A stretch of 64,000 nucleotides of DNA, taken from Chrysomallon squamiferum. Taxonomy: Eukaryota; Mollusca; Gastropoda; Neomphalida; Peltospiridae. Position 1 is the stretch's first letter, and each line of letters opens with the position of its first letter. This document shows, in pieces, positions 1 to 11,409 of the stretch. The DNA lies in contig CM022665.1 of NCBI GenBank assembly GCA_012295275.1, forward strand, positions 26,926,946 through 26,990,945, read 5' to 3'. The position numbers were made by a program, and so were the translations under genes. Under the pieces are notes generated by a model that saw only the letters and a list, made by a program, of their open reading frames with translations, did not search any database and was not told where the DNA came from.

Positions 1-352
1 TAATAAAAAAAAGAAGAAGAAGAGAAAAAGAAGAGGAAAGAAAAAATCGAAAATAAATAAAAACGAAATTGAAAGTAATAAAATAAAATAATCAGTCTTT
101 GTTTAAAACGTGATAGAATTAAACGTTCACGCTTCACGTTGTTCTAACGTTAAATAGCTTATCAAAAATAAATTAAATAAACGAAATATTATTGACTTGT
201 TAATCGCTATTAAATGGTACCTAATATAATAATATTTTATGGACAGAGTAGCAGCAGCAGTCATAGTAACAGTAATAGTATTAGTAGTTGTTGTTTTTGT
301 TGTAATAATAGCAGCAGTAACACAACGAAAACAACAACAAAATATATTTAAA

Positions 353-393
<41 letters not shown>

Positions 394-530
394 TTTAAAA
401 ACCGAATAGGAAAAAAAAAAATAAACAATAAACAAAAACTGGAAACACATGAATTATGTAATACAAATTTAATAAAAAATAAAAACAAAATGAAAATACA
501 TAAATAAAGCATCGGTGTAATGAACTAGTT
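1..530. other. AT-rich non-coding sequence with poly-A tract
   Basis: No gene is visible. The stretch is A-rich and includes a near-pure poly-A tract at about 355-391 and irregular AGC/AGT trinucleotide runs around 245-320. The low-complexity open frames here (polyphenylalanine on the minus strand) are translated poly-A and not a gene. The stretch lies outside the inverted duplication that starts near 530. Confidence 0.6.
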
Positions 531-1034
531 TCATGGTTAGGGAATGTAAAGTGTGCTGTCGTAATTATGTCAGTAACAAAGAATGTATCTGTTGTTGGAA
601 AATCGGTGTTGTAAGCCTACCTGGGTGTGCAGTGCTAGATTTAGACAAGCTATAACGTATTGCCTCGCAGTCTGAAGGAACCTCTGAGAATACCAGAATT
701 TTTATTTCATTTAATTATTTATTTATTTATTTATTTATTAATGATTTAATCTAATTAAAACGATTAAAAATCTAATTAACAAAAATTAACATTATCTGAT
801 TAACAATTTTTTGCATTTAAACGTTAGACACCACTAATTAGCAACTAATTTACAGTATTACTGTCCAGGCGATAAACACGTTTAAACTGAATATTTTAAT
901 AGAACCATTCTTTTGCATTTTGACATATTCTTACAACGTTCAGCTGTTACAGTCTTAAAGCCTGTTGTCGACTGCCAAAAAGGATCTCTACACAGTCCCA
1001 CAGATTACAGATCATTATGTCTAAATCTCTCTCT

Positions 1035-1062
1035 CTCTCTCTCTGCCACCCCCCCGCGAGTA
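1035..1062. repeat. short (CT)n microsatellite
   Basis: A run of CT dinucleotides followed by a C-rich patch lies within the inverted-repeat arm. In the other arm (about 29401) the equivalent site holds a shorter AGAG run, so this is a length-variable microsatellite. Confidence 0.7.
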
Positions 1063-2281
1063 TGTGAATGTACACAGAATACTTTCAAGTTTTGTTTTAG
1101 ATACGATTGTATCATGATTAATAACCCTATATAAAAATGAAAATACACTTTAAAAAAGTAATAATAATAATAATAATAATAATAGTAAAAATTAAAACAT
1201 AAAAAAACAAAATTCTTTAATATTTGTCAAGAATAGCAAATTCTTGTGTGACAAACTAGAAACAAAAATGTCAGTGAGCTTTTTTCATGAATTTACATCT
1301 ACATACACAAATAAACATCATACAAAACAATTTATAAAACCACTCAAATTATATACGTCAAAAAAAAAAAGAAAAAAGAAAAAATATATAAAAGAAAATA
1401 ACTAATATTTTAAAATCAAATACAAGAAGTAAATCATTAAATATCAGTGACAAAAATTACAAATCATATTATTAAAGGATCAAATTCATTATAACAAATG
1501 GTCTGACAATAGTAAGTAATTTTGTTATCATGGTTGACTTCCGATATTTAGTTTCTCTGCTGACGTCTGAACTGAACGCCACAACGGACTGAAATCAAAC
1601 TGACGGCTGTCAAGACATACCTATTACACAGTGGATGAGATTAGTACACGCCTACCTCGTTAACAGATTACAAATAATAGACTAAATTTCAACTGTTTCG
1701 TTGCCGATTTCATTGGTTTGACTATCTTTTTATTAGAGTAATGTTATTTGATCACTTTTCTCCCTAAAGAATACAATTGTGAGACAGTAACATCACTTTA
1801 TTTTTATTTTATTTTATTTTTACTTTATTTATTTATTTTGCTAATTAATTAATTTATATACTTATTTATTCATTTACTTACTTTATTTTGTTTACCTTTT
1901 GTTTTCTTTCTAGATTTGTTCTTCTTTTTGACATTTGCTTTATTTAATATCATTGTTTTTTTATTTACAATTAGTTATATATATATATATATATTATATT
2001 AGTTATTATTATTATTATTATTTTTATTATTATTTTCATCATCATCACATTTTTGTTGTTGTTGCTAAAATGCTTTTTATAAATATTATTATTTATTATT
2101 ATCTGGCATTCATTTAGATACACTTGAAGATAACAACAGAATCGCTCTGTGTTTCGAATCACATAAATACTTTCTTTAACTACCATCTGCTGAGCTTAAA
2201 ATGATTAATATTTACTTCAGTTGCTGAATCATGCTAACATCTGCTGGACGTTGTAGAAACAGCAATTCATTTTTACTGACG

Positions 2282-5200
2282 TCAAATCTTTGAATGAAGT
2301 TTTTTCACAGACTCATATAAATCATTATATGGTCCTTCTATTTCTTCAAGTTCCAGATCACAAAATCCAAGGTTGGTGTTACTTTGACAAAATTTCATCC
2401 TAAGTTTTGTATTTACAGATTTACGACTGTACACAGCTACAAGTTTATGAACAATGCTAGCGGTTTTGACCTCGTTTGTTCTATATCCCTGGCAAAGTTT
2501 CCGTGCTGTTTCTGCAGGAGTCATGGGTATATCTTTGATGACCCATCTGAAGAACAAAAAGGCACAAAAAGATTAAATATTCTGATTGTAAGCTGGATTT
2601 AGGCACACGCTAAGCAAGTTAAAGTTAACGATCCTCTCAAAATATAAAGATGTTATCTTTGTAACAGTTTTAGTGTAATTTATAAAATCTACTGATATAA
2701 CATAACATGTTTAATGAAATAATAGCAACATAGTAATCTTAATATCATTTTTCTTTACTAAATATCTTGAAATAAAATATTTTTAATATTGTAGTATAGC
2801 AAACTTTCCTCTGCATAGATTTATTTTTCATCTTGGCTGCATTCTTTGTCAAGTTCAGTTGTTACAGTTTTATGTTTTGTTCATAACGTCCGGTACTTTC
2901 AGATAAGGTCAATGGTCAGCAACTTGGGCGCTAGTGGTCATCAGTGAACATTTGCCTGGCTACCATGGACACTGGGCCTTTTGGAGACGATGAGTGGGCA
3001 TCGAATTTCATTCAAAGAATTGGTATACTTTTTTCTTGACACCCATTACTTTTCAGATGTCTATGCTTAATTTTATCTAGTGTTTTATAATGCGTAGTGT
3101 TATAATCCACATTTAAAAGGAAGGAGTTGTGTTTCTCTTACATGTTTATACAGAGTTTAAATAGTTAAAAGTTAAAATGTAACAATATTTTAAAATACAT
3201 TTTAAGAAATAACTTTTAAGGTTTAATTCTAAAATTATGTTGATATTCCAAATTTACACCTATGAAAATGGGAGATACATGAAAACAGTTTGCGATCACT
3301 GGCTTAGGACCTTACTGTTTCCAAATACGGCCCTACCTGATAGTGTATTCTTTACCGAACAGAATAGTATTTCTGTTAACTGGTTCGCTGGGAGTGGCTT
3401 TTCGCAGTATTCACAGAAGTCACGACCTGGCTCTCAACAGCGAACCAGTTAAACGGCATTGAACAAAATGCAATGTTTTTACCTCTTTGACAGTAACCTA
3501 ATTTAACACAATATTTTTTACAGTATGCAAAGAAATACTGAGCTATTTCAGGCTGTCATGAATATATATGCAAACACACACTTATATATATGCATATATG
3601 CATGTGTGTGTGTGTATGTGTGTGTGTGTGTAAAAAGAGATGCACAAGTAAAAAACAGTATTTTTCTATTTACCCCTTTTTAATGTTTCCAACATCCCTT
3701 GACTGAATTATTGGTCTTCTTGCTGTTACATTTCTAAAAAGAGATCAACATAAATTAATGCGATTTAAATAAAATACAAATAAAACTCTATAATATAATA
3801 TAATATAATGTAATTAAAAATATGTATAATAAAAAATAATAAAAAATAAAAGAATAAAATAAAATAAAATTCTTTACATGGTTTGTGAGATCAAAAACAT
3901 AATGATATGTTTCGTAACGTAATTCTCAAATTCATTAATTAAATCTATGTTTATAACTGTCATAATACTTACAACATGGGTGCACAATCCGAAGAAATCT
4001 GTAAGAAAGTAGCAGTATTAGTAGTAGTAGTAGTAATAATAATAATAATATCAGCAATTTCAACTACTTCATTTTATTTGTGACTTAATAGTTTACTCGG
4101 CTTAGAGTTAAATGAAGCAAATATCTGTTCCTTTTTAACTCGGTCTCTTTTTTCGGGTGGTGGAATGTGGAGAAATCGTGATTATCGAACCAATGTTATT
4201 AATAAAAAGTATATTTTGTGTGTCTGTGTGTGTGTGTGTGTGTGTGAATGTATGAATTGGCATCTATCTCACTTAAAATAAATTACTTACAGCACTTGAC
4301 ATCTGACTCTGATGCACGGGAGGATTTTCTATAGAAAAAACAAAGTAATAAAACTAATAGTATTAGCAGTACTAATAGTAGTAGTAGCAGTAGTAGTAAT
4401 AATAATAACAACAACGATGATGATGAAAGTAGAATAACAGTATTTTGTATAGTTGTGTATATATAATAAATTTATAAGGCCATATTTACCAACTTGGTAT
4501 AGCTTTAAGTTATATTCTGCCATGACGGTGGATATCGACATATATACGCATAAAATACACACATATATTAGATTGCCTGTATTCTGAGTGATGCAGTGGA
4601 TGCATATTCGCCTGAATCTCGTTCTCTCAACCTGCTCCTACACACAGTGTTTGTCTGTTTATATATGCCACTCCTAGAGCCTTGCAAAGTTTCGAATATT
4701 CGATTATTCAATTCGAAATCGTCCTGAAGATTTGAGTCGAAATCGTTCTGAAGCTTAGATTCGATTCAGTTCGATTTTTGTGCATTCGGACAATTGTAAA
4801 AAGAGGAAAGAACTATCTGGCCTACCGTTCGCATTAATAAACAGTAACAAACAGTTTAAAACAACAACAACAAACATCAGTAACAACTAAGACACCTCAC
4901 ATTTTAAGGGCCCTTGTAGCTAGGTATGTACATATGTTTTAGGAATGATTTCAGTTTACCTCGTTTGTGCTGATTAATAATACTGTCGATCTTAGACCCC
5001 ATAGAAGAATCATCACGAATTTCAACGGAAACTCCTCCATTTTTAGTTGTATGCTTTCGATTAAAGTACGAATAGTAAAGACTCTTTTCATTAACTGAAA
5101 TCCAGTCAACTATTCCTACCGATTCCATCTTTTTTAGGAGATATAAGCGTCGGTTGCCATCGACAACGAAGGGCTTTCCTTGATGAACCATGACATCAAT

Positions 5201-5329
5201 TTGTGGCAGCTCATCTTGTGGTCTCTTGTGTTTCAGAAGCTCTCTTAAAGACGAATCTAATGTTCTTCCGTCTCGGAATTTGTAGTCTATATTATTTTGT
5301 GCGTGATACAAATGTGATGGACGATACAT
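2282..5329 (-). CDS. PBL-D: five-exon ParB-like protein gene, complete model
   Basis: I join exons 5329-4960, 4328-4291, 3998-3973, 3733-3674 and 2546-2282. Every junction has GT/AG borders and matching phase (1, 0, 2, 2), giving 759 nt and 252 residues ending in a stop. Exon 1 (residues 1-123) carries the family core: LDSSLRELL, VMVHQGKPFVVDGNRRLYLL and GGVSVEIRDD. The 'VDGNRR' element resembles the phosphate-binding motif of ParB/sulfiredoxin-fold proteins; that assignment is inference from motif, and no function is known to me. The last exon is charged and helical-looking, with 'TKLRMKFC', a string shared with the 3' exons of PBL-A and PBL-B. There is no signal peptide or membrane segment. 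Open reading continues past the exon 1 donor into the intron, so an unspliced 141-residue form is formally possible. The promoter has a TATA box and an ISRE-like site. Confidence 0.75.
2965..3022 (+). CDS. candidate isolated first coding exon, plus strand
   Basis: An ATG in good Kozak context (ACCATGG) opens 19 codons beginning MDTGPFGDDEWASNF, followed directly by a GT donor (GTATAC). It lies antisense in intron 4 of PBL-D, in a block of about 315 bp (2750-3065) that the inverted right-hand arm lacks. I do not recognise the peptide and find no downstream exon that clearly belongs to it. It could be a fragment of an unrelated gene carried in by the insertion. Confidence 0.25.
3376..3452. mobile_element. 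77-bp TTAA-flanked palindromic mini-element
   Basis: The element is bounded by TTAA on both sides, and its ends are perfect 11-bp inverted repeats, CTGGTTCGCTG and CAGCGAACCAG. TTAA duplication is the hallmark of piggyBac-type insertion, so this may be a minimal non-autonomous derivative. The equivalent copy sits at about 27303-27378 in the inverted arm, so the insertion predates the inversion. The open frame across it is not a gene. Confidence 0.55.
3540..3650. repeat. (TG/CA)n microsatellite
   Basis: Alternating CA and TG stretches (about 3570-3636) lie within intron 4 of PBL-D. The inverted copy near 27118-27190 differs in length and motif, as expected of a microsatellite. Confidence 0.75.
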
Positions 5330-5426
5330 TGTGAAATATAAATAATATTAGCGTACACGAAACTATCACGATCTTCAGTTAGGCTGATAAATAATGTTAG
5401 TCGTTCAATGATGGAGACGAGTTTCG

Positions 5427-5434
5427 TTTATATA
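5427..5434 (-). promoter_or_regulatory. TATA box of PBL-D
   Basis: On the minus strand this reads TATATAAA, about 100 bp before the PBL-D start codon, leaving room for a short 5' UTR. The same octamer at the same position relative to the ATG is found in both right-arm copies (24849-24856 and 26794-26801). Confidence 0.7.
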
Positions 5435-5447
5435 TTTTTCAGTAAGT

Positions 5448-5459
5448 GAAAGTGAAACT
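5448..5459. promoter_or_regulatory. ISRE-like site (IRF-binding consensus) of PBL-D
   Basis: The plus strand reads GAAAGTGAAACT, a perfect match to the ISRE consensus GAAANNGAAACT. It ends 14 bp upstream of the TATA box, a typical position for an interferon-type promoter. It is conserved exactly in the two right-arm copies. Binding by an invertebrate IRF is inference. Confidence 0.7.
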
Positions 5460-5465
5460 AGGGGG

Positions 5466-5510
5466 ATCTTTTCGCGAATGTTCTATTACAGTAATCCACG
5501 TCATTTCCAC
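5466..5510. promoter_or_regulatory. conserved upstream block: CRE-like and TTCGCGAA elements
   Basis: Beyond the ISRE, the minus strand carries GATCCCCC, the palindrome TTCGCGAA (5471-5478), a near-palindromic ATTACTGTAAT, and AAATGACGTGG, which resembles an ATF/CREB site. The same order and spacing recur at 24773-24835 and 26718-26780. Conservation is what supports it; the factors are guesses. Confidence 0.5.
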
Positions 5511-5849
5511 GAATATAAAGAAATGAAAGTAGGTTAACACCTATTCTCCAAAATAAAACGCTGACTTTAAAAAATAAAAAAAGTAGTTTTATGTCGGCAG
5601 GATATTATTATACTACACAGCTACAATATTTTAACTGAAAATCTAGTGGTACACACACAATAAAAAAAAAAATATATATATATAATAATAAAAAAATATA
5701 AAAATCCGAAAGAATGTGTAAAGAGATTTCTAGGAAAGAAGTGTACGTTTCAGATATTGCATGCAATCTACTTTTATACACAGTAATTTATTCGACACGA
5801 ATGTCAAATAGAGTCATAAGTAAATTGTAATAAATGACACAAATATCAT

Positions 5850-6240
5850 CCGTATTTTACTTTGAGCTTGTGTGTATAATGTTATTATTTTATTAATGTC
5901 TGTATATGTTAATATTTTACTGAAATATTACATACGTATTATCAACAAACGCAGAAATATTTCCAAAGGGGTGTAATGAGCGATAATGTACCTCTGTCTT
6001 TATAATTAATCAATGTGTGTATATATTACTATATTGTACTCATATGTGTGTTACTGTATTTTAATAAGGTACATAATTGTTATTGTTAGACTAATGTGTC
6101 TGTATTTTAATGATGTTTGCATATTTCTCTATTTTACTAATCTTCGGATTACTGTATTTTAATAAGGTGCATAACTGTTCTTGTTTGACTAATATGTGTG
6201 TTACTATATTTTAATAATGCCATTTAACTGTATGTTAAAC
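5850..6240. repeat. irregular minisatellite of about 30 bp, upstream of PBL-D
   Basis: Degenerate repeats of a TATTTTAATAATG-like unit alternate with GT-rich linkers. The inverted counterparts lie at 23950-24410 and 25930-26380, where the unit reads ATTAGTAAAATACAGTAATA. It lies about 500-900 bp upstream of each PBL-D-type start. Confidence 0.6.
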
Positions 6241-6345
6241 AGCAAGATCGATCGATAAAGATTTAAGGGAAGTAACTCTTGGTATATTAGAAATTTGGCC
6301 TGCACACTCAGTTAATCTATATTTTCTGAAAAGGAGATCTGACCT

Positions 6346-7660
6346 CGGTTTCGACAGAGCCAGTGTCAAGATGTTTTCCAGTTACTTGCATCCCGCCCCC
6401 AAAAACTGCCAACTTCGAGTTTTAAAAATATGTTTTGTAGAAAAAAAAGAAAAAAAAAAGAAAACCTGAAACTGCTAAATGTATTTTAAATTGCAAGAAT
6501 AAGTACCACCAGATGCCAACAACACCAACATTAAAGGCACAGTTTCCATTAATATGGTAGTGGCCTTGTTTCCCCAACCTTTAACAACTGATTTAAGTTT
6601 AACAAATTATTGTTAGTGCTGAAAAACAAACTGGTTATAAACTAACAGTGAGCTGTCTATAAACTAGTACAGGTATATTTTCATTTTATTATGTTTTTTT
6701 CTGAAAACAATATTTTGTATAAAATTGTGACTCTTAAAGGTTGGTAATGCACCTCTGTGAGGTCTGCATTCTAGGCTATTGTCTAAGTGTCTTCTTCCCA
6801 TCTAACCCCTTAATGTTCTGTATTATATACTGGAGATGTATATAAAAATATATATACATATATATATATATACACACACTGGGACTAAGGTTAGTTTATG
6901 AATGTGCATGTTGCTATTTCACAATACTGACATGAATCGTAATTTATGAAGACGGCACAAATATGTTTCCTTGGCTTAAATGTGAACAAAACAACAGCAC
7001 ATAGAAGAGAGTTGGTAAAAAGATCCCCTTTGGGGTAAAACGCCCACTGGCTTTGTAGCAAAGTGTGCATTTGAACTGAAACCAGAAACTACATCGTAAG
7101 ATTCCAGTGACGTCACAGGTACATTCCTCCTATAGTCCGAAGCCTTACTTCCAAAACATGCAAATACTTAATCACAGTTCGTATTTTTGACAAATACTGA
7201 TAATATTTTACGATTATTAGTAGTCCTGTTTTAGGTTAAAGAATTGTCACATTAGTGCGAAGTAACGAATGGACCGATTGGCTTTATATTTACTAACTTG
7301 TTTTGATTTATGACAGAATAGTTGATGAATCATTCATTAAAATTGTGCACCGGGTAAGAGCCCCGTTGTAGCCCTTTTGCCCCAGGCCTGGGATGAAAAG
7401 CCCCACAACAAGGTATTATTCTTTAATAAATGTGAATATTATGTTATATTGTTTTAATATCGCAACTATACCAATTTGTATACATTATAGTTATTGTTTA
7501 TAACGGGGGAAAGTTGCTAAATATATATATATTTGTGTGTGTGTATATATATATATCAGTGAAGAAATAATAATTTAAAAAGAATAAGAATGAAATACTG
7601 AAGCTCAAGAAAATGTAAAATAGAAAGCTATTTTTATACTGTTTCTCTATTTTACTATCT
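6346..7660. other. intergenic, no gene seen
   Basis: I find no supportable coding exon. Parts (6455-6850 and 6878-6985) have inverted copies at 31650-32045 and 30800-30910. There are TA and TG microsatellites at 6840-6880 and 7520-7555. A full palindromic CRE, TGACGTCA, sits at 7108-7115, close to the 3' side of PBL-A, with no evident promoter to serve. Confidence 0.5.
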
Positions 7661-7928
7661 AGGCAGCTACATGTGTATATAAAATATATTTATGTCACTA
7701 CATTTCGTACTGATGTAATAAAAGAAAAATTCATTTCGAAAGAAAAATTTCATTTTATATTTCATGTTTTACTGCAAAGATTCAACATGTCATCTTTTCA
7801 CTGGTTATTCAATATAAAGTAAGTTTTTGTTAGTGTAAATAAAATTAAAGTTGCAGTTTTATTCCTGCTTTTTATTTTATTATAGACTTATTTCACAGCA
7901 TTATAGAAGCCAGTATTTTTCCTTCTTT

Positions 7929-8039
7929 CTAGTCAAGGTAAACATCACAGATATCAGGATTAGATACATCATCACAGAATTTCATACTAAGTTTGGTTAA
8001 TTCATACTGGATAACTGTTTTGTAGTTAGAGCTCCTTGC
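7929..8039 (-). CDS. candidate 3' exon related to PBL-D exon 5
   Basis: This minus-strand frame of 36 codons plus stop contains TKLSMKFCDDVSNPDICD, aligning with TKLRMKFC in the last exon of PBL-D and with a 39-codon version at 42303-42422. Frame conservation between three copies argues for coding ancestry. The only usable acceptor (TTCTGAAG) has a weak pyrimidine tract, so it may be an alternative last exon of PBL-A or a relic. A phase-0 acceptor here would fit the last exon pair. Confidence 0.4.
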   Translation of the reverse strand, partial: ARSSNYKTVIQYELTKLSMKFCDDVSNPDICDVYLD

Positions 8040-8921
8040 CTTCAGAATTTGTTACATAAGTGACAAACGTTTAAAATAGCATCTTTACAGGATAAAGAAC
8101 CAATTTTAATAACCTAAATGCAACAATAAAAAACAAAATTAAACATTTCAGTTTATGAAGGGGTGCAAATTAATATCAGAAATCAGTTGTTTTGTTTGTT
8201 GTTGTTGTTTGTTTTTTTTTTTTTTTTTTGGTTTGTTTTCTACACTATGTTTCAAATTACTTAATTAAAAAAAACAAAAAAAAAAAACAACAACAACAAC
8301 AACAAAAACAGTATTTTATTATAAGCCAAAATAATTATCCATAAAAAAAAACACATTAAAAAACCGAGCAATAACTTGGTACTAATATAGTACTAATGCA
8401 TACAGTGAAAGACAAACATTAAGAAAGAAATACTTGTGCATGGTTATTTGTTATTTACCATGAGTAATTTATTAATAATTAGATCTACAAACAGAATCTT
8501 AACAAGTTAATACAATGAACCTGTATTTCATTCTTTAGTAACAAAAACTGTGTCTACTTTTATTAGATTCAGGGGCACTAAAAACAAATATCTGACACAA
8601 AAGAATTATCATTTGAATATATTAAGAAATAGGAGAAAAGATAGTAAATAATCTATAATTGAATATTCAAGCAAATGTAAGAGGATATTATATTTTCGAT
8701 TTTATATTTACTTATTTTGTTATTATTATTATAATTAAATTTTTATATTTATTATTATTATTTTATATATATACACATACATACATACATACATACATTA
8801 TTAAATAATTGTAAAACACATATTTTGTTGAAAACCTTAGAACAATAACTGGATGTATTTTTGTCTTAAGTCATTTGGAACAATATTCTTGGAATGCGTA
8901 TTTTAGCTCATTTCGCTGTTG

Positions 8922-9163
8922 TCACTTTGGTGAAACACGATAAAGTTCTGACCGACTGGATCTCAAATTACTGAACATTTTTATGAGAGATGACACTTTT
9001 CGTTCCTGCAAAAGTAAAAAAAAAAAAAAAAAAAAAAAATTTAACAAAATGCAACTGTCTGTGAAATAACACTATTATTATTTTCTTAATTGTTGCTTTC
9101 CTTCATAGACTTGCTTTAAAATAAAATAATATTCTTGGAGGTGTTTATTACTACTACTACTAC

Positions 9164-9211
<48 letters not shown>

Positions 9212-11360
9212 AACTATTATTTTATAACTTTTATATATTTACTGGAAAAAAAGGAAAAATTATAAAGAAATAAATAACTTATCATCTTTTTTCTTATGAT
9301 TATTATGTAAAGTATATACTGCTGTACTAGTTTGCATAAGGTATTTTATCTTAGAATTACTTACACCGGTTGCTGTATCTCTTTGAGAAGCCATTCCTTT
9401 AACCATTTTATTGGTTCATTTAAAAATAGAACAAAAAAAGTGTATTAATAAATAAATATTTATAACGATAGCAGAAGTCGTAATGTATCGACATGCCAAC
9501 ATTATTACATATTAAGAGAGAATAAAAATAAATAAATAAAACAACGATACATCTTTATTAATTCTGAAATAAACAGGGAAAGTTGATAGCATTGCTTACA
9601 TAATTATATCACAGATTGTCTTATTTAACATAAAAATATAACGTTTCCTGTTGTGTTTAAAGAGTATACAAGTTATGTTTTCTATTAAGCTTTGTGAAAC
9701 TTTATCTATAATATAAAGGAAATCCGCAAACCACACGAGAAAGTATGCATGATTCAAAGTAATGTTTAGAAAAGCAACGCAATTATACAATGTAAATTCT
9801 TTAAGTTATCAAAAGCATAAAACTATGTTTACATACCACCGTGATCAAAAGACTCAGGTTGGTTTGTTTCGTTTGTTGAATTTCGTTCAGGTTTTAAACC
9901 AGAAACTCGTGTCTGTGAAAAGAAACGAAATTATTTAATTACAAACACCACCATAAAACGGTATTTAGTCAGCGTTAAACATAAATGGAAAAGTATCTAT
10001 TTTTTTATTGTTTGTTTCTTTACTATTTATTTCTTTATCTACTTATTGCTATCATAGAGAACGTTTTTAATTATATGACATAATTCAAGACATTGGAAAT
10101 AGAAAACTCAAAATGTTACTACTACTAATCGTTATTTTATTTATTTTTTCTTACTAGTTTATTTATTTATTGTTACTGAGAACTTTTTTAACTAGATCAG
10201 ATAATACAAGATATTAGGAATAAAAAAAATAAAAACATTACTGCTACTAATAGTTTTATTTCTTACTTTTCTTACTTTATTTATTTATAACTACTGAGAA
10301 CATTTTTAACTGCTTGACATAATTCAAGTCATTTGTAAATTCACTGTGAAAAAGAATTTCATTTAGATAGTGCCAGATACATTTTTATCCTTAAATGTTT
10401 CATTCATAAAGGAAAACCAGGCTATGTTTAACGAATCATATTTTCATCATGATTATTACGTTAAGTATATACCTTCTGCTGTAATAGTTTGCTTAAGGTA
10501 TTTTATCACGGACAAAATATTGTTGTTGTTTGTTTTCAGAATTACTTACATCGGATGCTGTACCTCTTTGAGCAGCCATTTCTTTAACCATTCTGTTGGT
10601 TACTTTAAAAATAGAACAAAAACTGTGTGTAAGTATCAATAAATAAATATTTATAACGATAGCAGAAGTCGTAATGTATCGACATGCCAACATTATTACA
10701 TATTAAGAGAGAATAAAAATAAATAAATAAAACAACGATACATCTTTATTAATTCTGAAATAAACAGGGAAAGTTGATAGCATTGCTTACATAATTATAT
10801 CACAGATTGTCTTATTTAACATAAAAATATAACGTTTCCTGTTGTGTTTAAAGAGTATACAAGTTATGTTTTCTATTAAGCTTTGTGAAACTTTATCTAT
10901 AATATAAAGGAAATCCGCAAACCACACGAGAAAGTATGCATGATTCAAAGTAATGTTTAGAAAAGCAACGCAATTATACAATGTAAATTCTTTAAGTTAT
11001 CAAAAGCATAAAACTATGTGTACATACCTCCGTAATGAGACGACTCAGGTCGGTTTCTTTCCTTTGTTGACTTTCGTTCAGGTTTTGACTGACTGATTGC
11101 ATCAAAGTATTGCTGAACGACATCAAAGGAAGGTGTCAAATCACAATATCGTGTCTGTGAAACGAAATTATTTAATTACAAACACAACCATAAAACGTTA
11201 TTTAATCAGCGTTAAACATAAATGAAAGAAAACATTTTCTAATTTTTTCTTATTATTTGTTTCTTTACTATTTGTTATTATAAAGAACATTTTCAAATTA
11301 TATGACATACTTCAAGATATTAGAAATACAAAATATCAAAATATTACTACTACTAATCGT

Positions 11361-11409
<49 letters not shown>

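Larger units (their letters stand above)
530..6985. repeat. left arm of large inverted duplication
   Basis: Reading this segment as reverse complement reproduces blocks of the right-hand side. About 530-3830 matches 26940-29600, 4690-6345 matches 23490-25560 (and 25566-26940 again), 6455-6850 matches 31650-32045, and 6878-6985 matches 30800-30910. Matches are long and clearly homologous with small indels; for example the sequence at 541-585 reappears inverted at 29541-29585. The left arm carries the only intact copy of the PBL-D gene. Left-specific blocks include about 2750-3065 and the stretch 3835-4690 holding exons 2 and 3 of that gene. Confidence 0.9.

Noticed and set aside
1935-2186. Overlapping ORFs on both strands at 1935-2186
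   Set aside because: Both are Tyr/Ile-rich translations of (TA)n and (ATT)n sequence.
3237-3452. ORF of 71 residues with a similar frame at 27299-27487 on the other strand, as a conserved gene
   Set aside because: The similarity is explained by the inverted duplication and the palindromic TTAA element inside; there is no codon-level sign of selection or sensible start.
5459-5472. NF-kB/Rel site in GGGGGATCTTTT beside the ISRE
   Set aside because: It lacks the closing CC half-site of GGGRNNYYCC; kept only as part of the conserved block.
9596-9790. Identical ORFs of 64 residues at 9596-9790 and 10787-10981
   Set aside because: They lie in duplicated introns of PBL-A; identity reflects recent tandem duplication, and the other unit copies break the frame.
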